From JAFLCM01 sp964510955 (GTDB lineage: Bacteria; Planctomycetota; Phycisphaerae; Phycisphaerales; UBA1924), in NCBI GenBank assembly GCA_964510955.1, contig CAZEDW010000013.1, positions 1 to 64,000 on the forward strand: a stretch of DNA of 64,000 bases. The letters run 5' to 3'. Positions 61,632-64,000 of this stretch are shown here, in pieces. The notes beneath the pieces are model-generated. The model was not told where the DNA came from and made no database searches. It was given only the letters and a program-made list of their open reading frames with translations. Both the position numbers and the translations under genes were made by a program. Every line of letters starts with the position of its first letter. Position 1 is the first letter of the stretch.

Positions 61632-62990
61632 ATGGCGAGCGACAACATGAACTCTCAAACGATGATCGACCTGTGCCTCAAGCACAGCCTGTTCTCCTGG
61701 TCCGCCACCGGCAAGGTGGACCCGCTCCCCATCGCGCGGGCCGAGGGGATTTACCTGTACTCACCCGAGGGCAAGCGCTGGATGGACTTCAACAGCCAGC
61801 TCATGAGCGTCAACATCGGGCACGGGCATCCCAAGGTCGTCAAGGCGATCCAGGACCAGGCCGCAACGCTGGCCTACGCCTACCCCGGCATGGCGACCGA
61901 GATCCGCGCCCGCCTCTCGCAGCGGCTCGCCGAGCTGTGCCCCGGCGACCTCAACACCTTCTTTTACACGCTCGGCGGCGCGGAGGCCAACGAGAACGCC
62001 ATCAAGGCCGCACGCCTTTTCACCGGACGCCTCAAAATCATCGCCCGCTACCGCTCCTACCACGGGGCCACGCACGGGGCAATCTCGCTCACCGGCGACC
62101 CGCGCCGCTGGCCCAACGAGCCGGGGATGAACGGCGTTGTTCGCGTGATGGACCCCAAGCCCTACAGCTACTCGTTCGGCACAACCGACGCCGAGATCAC
62201 CGAGAACAACCTCCGTTACGTCGCCGAGGTCATCGACTACGAAGGCCCCAAGAACATCGCGGCGATGATCATCGAGACGGTGACGGGAACGAACGGCATC
62301 CTGCCCCCGCCGCGCGGGTACCTAACGGGGCTCAAGGCGCTGCTCGACAAGCACGGCATCCTGCTGATCTGCGACGAGGTGATGTGCGGCTGGGGCCGCA
62401 CGGGGCGCCTGTTCGCGTTCCAGCATTCTCAAAGCGACCCTGGCAACCCGGCGGGGATCGTGCCCGACATCTGCACCATGGCCAAGGGCCTCACCAGCTC
62501 GTACATGCCGCTGGGCGTGATGGCCGTGTCGGACCGCATCGCCAACCATTTCCGCGAGAACGTCTTCTGGGGCGGGCTGACCTACAACGCGCACCCGATG
62601 TGCCTCGCCGCCGCGCTGGCGGTGGCCGAAGTGATCGTCAACGAGGGAATGGTTGAGAACGCGGCCAGGATGGGCGAGGTGATGCGCGGTCACATGGCGC
62701 GCCTGGCGACCAGGCACCGCTGCGTCAAGGAGCACCGCAACATCGGGCTGTTCGGCACCATCGAGCTGCGCAAGAACTCGCGCAACGAGGCGCTGGTGCC
62801 CTACAACGGAGCGCACCCGGTCATGCCCAAGCTCGCCAAGTTCCTCCGCGACAACGGCATGTTCACGATCACCCAGTGGAGCACGCTGATGTGCAACCCG
62901 CCCCTGTGCATCAACGAGGCGCAGCTGGGCGAGGCGTTCGAGATCATCGACCGCGGGCTGTCGATCGTTGATGAGGCGTGGGAGGGGTGA
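61632..62990 (+). CDS. Class III aminotransferase, likely beta-alanine / 3-aminoisobutyrate transaminase
   Basis: 452 residues from ATG 61632. PLP-dependent fold type I, class III: YTLGGAEANENAIKAARLFTGRLKIIARYRSYHGATHGAISLTGDPRRW, GILLICDEVMCGWGRTGRLFAFQH (Asp bound to PLP N1), and the Schiff-base Lys in PDICTMAKGLTSSYMPLGVMAV. Class alone does not fix the amino donor; the neighbours (ureidopropionase, MmsA) point to beta-alanine and 3-aminoisobutyrate. 52 bp after mmsA; last plus-strand gene of the cluster. Confidence 0.9.
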   Translation: MASDNMNSQTMIDLCLKHSLFSWSATGKVDPLPIARAEGIYLYSPEGKRWMDFNSQLMSVNIGHGHPKVVKAIQDQAATLAYAYPGMATEIRARLSQRLAELCPGDLNTFFYTLGGAEANENAIKAARLFTGRLKIIARYRSYHGATHGAISLTGDPRRWPNEPGMNGVVRVMDPKPYSYSFGTTDAEITENNLRYVAEVIDYEGPKNIAAMIIETVTGTNGILPPPRGYLTGLKALLDKHGILLICDEVMCGWGRTGRLFAFQHSQSDPGNPAGIVPDICTMAKGLTSSYMPLGVMAVSDRIANHFRENVFWGGLTYNAHPMCLAAALAVAEVIVNEGMVENAARMGEVMRGHMARLATRHRCVKEHRNIGLFGTIELRKNSRNEALVPYNGAHPVMPKLAKFLRDNGMFTITQWSTLMCNPPLCINEAQLGEAFEIIDRGLSIVDEAWEG

Positions 62991-63018
62991 GCCCCGGGTC
63001 TCCGGGCCGTTCCCCGAT

Positions 63019-64000
63019 TCACCGCTTGCTCAGAATATCCGTCAGCGCCTCGCTCTGATGGTCCGCGTGGTAGCTCGACCGAACCAGCGCCCCGCTCTCG
63101 ACCACTTTGAACCCCCGCCGCACGCCCTCGTGTTTCCACTGCGTGAACGTCTCGGGCGTCACCCACCGGTCGATCGGCAGGTGGTTCGGCGTTGGCTGCA
63201 GGTACTGGCCGATGGTCAGGATGTCCGTGGCGGCCTCGCGCTGCACGTGGTCGATCAGCGTCAGCACCTCGTCGTCGCGCTCGCCGATACCGGCCATGAT
63301 GCCGGTTTTGGTCACCATGCCCATGTCCTTGGCCCGCCGGAGCAGCTCGACCGATCGCTCGAACTTCGCCTGCGGGCGCACCGCGGGGTACATGCGCGGC
63401 ACGGTTTCGAGGTTGTGGTTCAGAATCTCGGGCTTGGCGTCGCAGACGACTTTGAGCGCGTCCCAGTCGCCCATGAAATCGGGGATCAGGACTTCGATGG
63501 ACATGCCGGGGCACAGCTCGCGCGAGCGGGTGATGGTCTCGGCCCAGATGGCGGCCCCGCCGTCGGGCAACTCGTCGCGGTTGACGCTAGTGATGACGAT
63601 GTGATTCAGGCGAGCGCCTTCCCACATCAGCCGCAGCGACTCGGCGACCCGGCGCGGCTCGTCCAGGTCCAGCACCGGCGGCTTGCCCGTCTTGACGTTG
63701 CAGAAGCCGCAGGAGCGGGTGCAGGTGTCGCCCAGGATCATGATGGTCGCGACGCCGCGGGCCCAGCACTCCCCGAGGTTGGGGCAGCTCGCCTCCTCGC
63801 ACACCGTGTGGACGCGGTGGGTGGAGACGATGTCCTTGAGCTTGAGGTATTCGGCGCCGCCCGGCACCTTGGCGCGGAGCCAGCTGGGCTTGCGCTTGGC
63901 CTGGGCGAAGCTGGGGGCCTCGGGTCGGTTGTTCAGGACCCGGTCGGAGAGGCTGAAGGCCGGCTTGGGGAGGAAGCGGACCGGGTCGCCTCCCAGCGCG
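63019..64000 (-). CDS. lipA: Lipoyl synthase, N-terminus cut by the window edge
   Basis: At least 326 residues visible; the frame runs open to position 64000 with no start, so the 5' end lies outside. A GTG at 63867 inside KAKVPGGAEYLKLKD is not the start, since KRKPSWLRAKVPGG upstream is conserved in LipA. Both clusters are present: auxiliary CEEASCPNLGEC and radical-SAM CTRSCGFC. LNHNLETVPRMYPAVRPQAKFERSVELLRRAKDMGM and TKTGIMAGIGERDDEV are typical. It inserts sulfur into octanoyl groups. Tail to tail with the aminotransferase gene, 28-bp gap. Confidence 0.96.
   Translation of the reverse strand, partial: ALGGDPVRFLPKPAFSLSDRVLNNRPEAPSFAQAKRKPSWLRAKVPGGAEYLKLKDIVSTHRVHTVCEEASCPNLGECWARGVATIMILGDTCTRSCGFCNVKTGKPPVLDLDEPRRVAESLRLMWEGARLNHIVITSVNRDELPDGGAAIWAETITRSRELCPGMSIEVLIPDFMGDWDALKVVCDAKPEILNHNLETVPRMYPAVRPQAKFERSVELLRRAKDMGMVTKTGIMAGIGERDDEVLTLIDHVQREAATDILTIGQYLQPTPNHLPIDRWVTPETFTQWKHEGVRRGFKVVESGALVRSSYHADHQSEALTDILSKR

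Overview
The window reads as a high-GC (about 65-70 %) chromosomal segment of a planctomycete, most likely of the class Phycisphaerae. Pointers to this are short exported proteins ending in dockerin-like double EF-hand repeats (DLNGDGVVNTADL... closing with FGQAC or FGQPC), PEP-CTERM-like tails ending in RRRR, a tandem pair of prepilin-like proteins, exported PD40/TolB and Tricorn-type proteins, and many small lipoproteins. This is inferred from protein style; there is no rRNA gene in the window. I found no tRNA, rRNA, CRISPR array or insertion sequence.

Layout. 0-10.1 kb: prolyl oligopeptidase, a CNNM/CBS membrane protein, a zinc-ribbon membrane protein, an exported alpha/beta hydrolase, a DUF4331 protein followed by a TPR protein, and a small exported EF-hand protein. 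10.1-19.8 kb: PEP-CTERM-like protein, a 1204-residue Tricorn-type protease, 2-hydroxyacid dehydrogenase, ClpS-like adaptor, HU, Gfo/Idh/MocA oxidoreductase overlapping an isolated atpC, and a TolB-like lipoprotein. 20-33 kb is housekeeping: tyrosine recombinase, STAS-like protein, a fatty-acid synthesis locus (fabG, lipoprotein, fabD on the minus strand; acpP, fabF, thioesterase on the plus strand) with a 20-bp perfect palindrome in the divergent gap, ileS, then translationally coupled def-fmt and a small HEIGHH protein. 33-39.6 kb: two prepilin-like proteins with a strong terminator, RidA, a thioredoxin-like protein, a sigma-region-4-like protein, a large unknown protein and a second PEP-CTERM-like protein.

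39.6-43.3 kb is the most unusual region. The last 191 bp of a DUF444 (YeaH/YhbH-like) gene occur twice as direct repeats (188/191 identical) enclosing about 3.3 kb with a dockerin-like protein, a collagen-like protein, an NlpC/P60 hydrolase and a GC-poor gene of unknown function. This looks like an inserted or duplicated island that left the DUF444 gene intact.

44.4-50.1 kb holds the ATP synthase genes atpZ-atpI-atpB-atpE-atpF-atpH-atpA. atpG and atpD are absent from the window and atpC lies 26 kb away. Subunits c and b carry signal-peptide-like N-termini, and intergenic repeats and hairpins interrupt the operon. 50.3-54.7 kb: three exported proteins with dockerin-like tails. 54.8-63.0 kb: a co-directional reductive pyrimidine catabolism cluster (NCS1 permease, PreT, PreA, beta-ureidopropionase, acylating (methyl)malonate-semialdehyde dehydrogenase, class III aminotransferase) that would take uracil or thymine to acetyl-CoA or propionyl-CoA, but with no dihydropyrimidinase in the window. 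The right edge cuts lipA; the left edge is a 53-nt poly-G tract that looks like a sequencing or assembly artefact.
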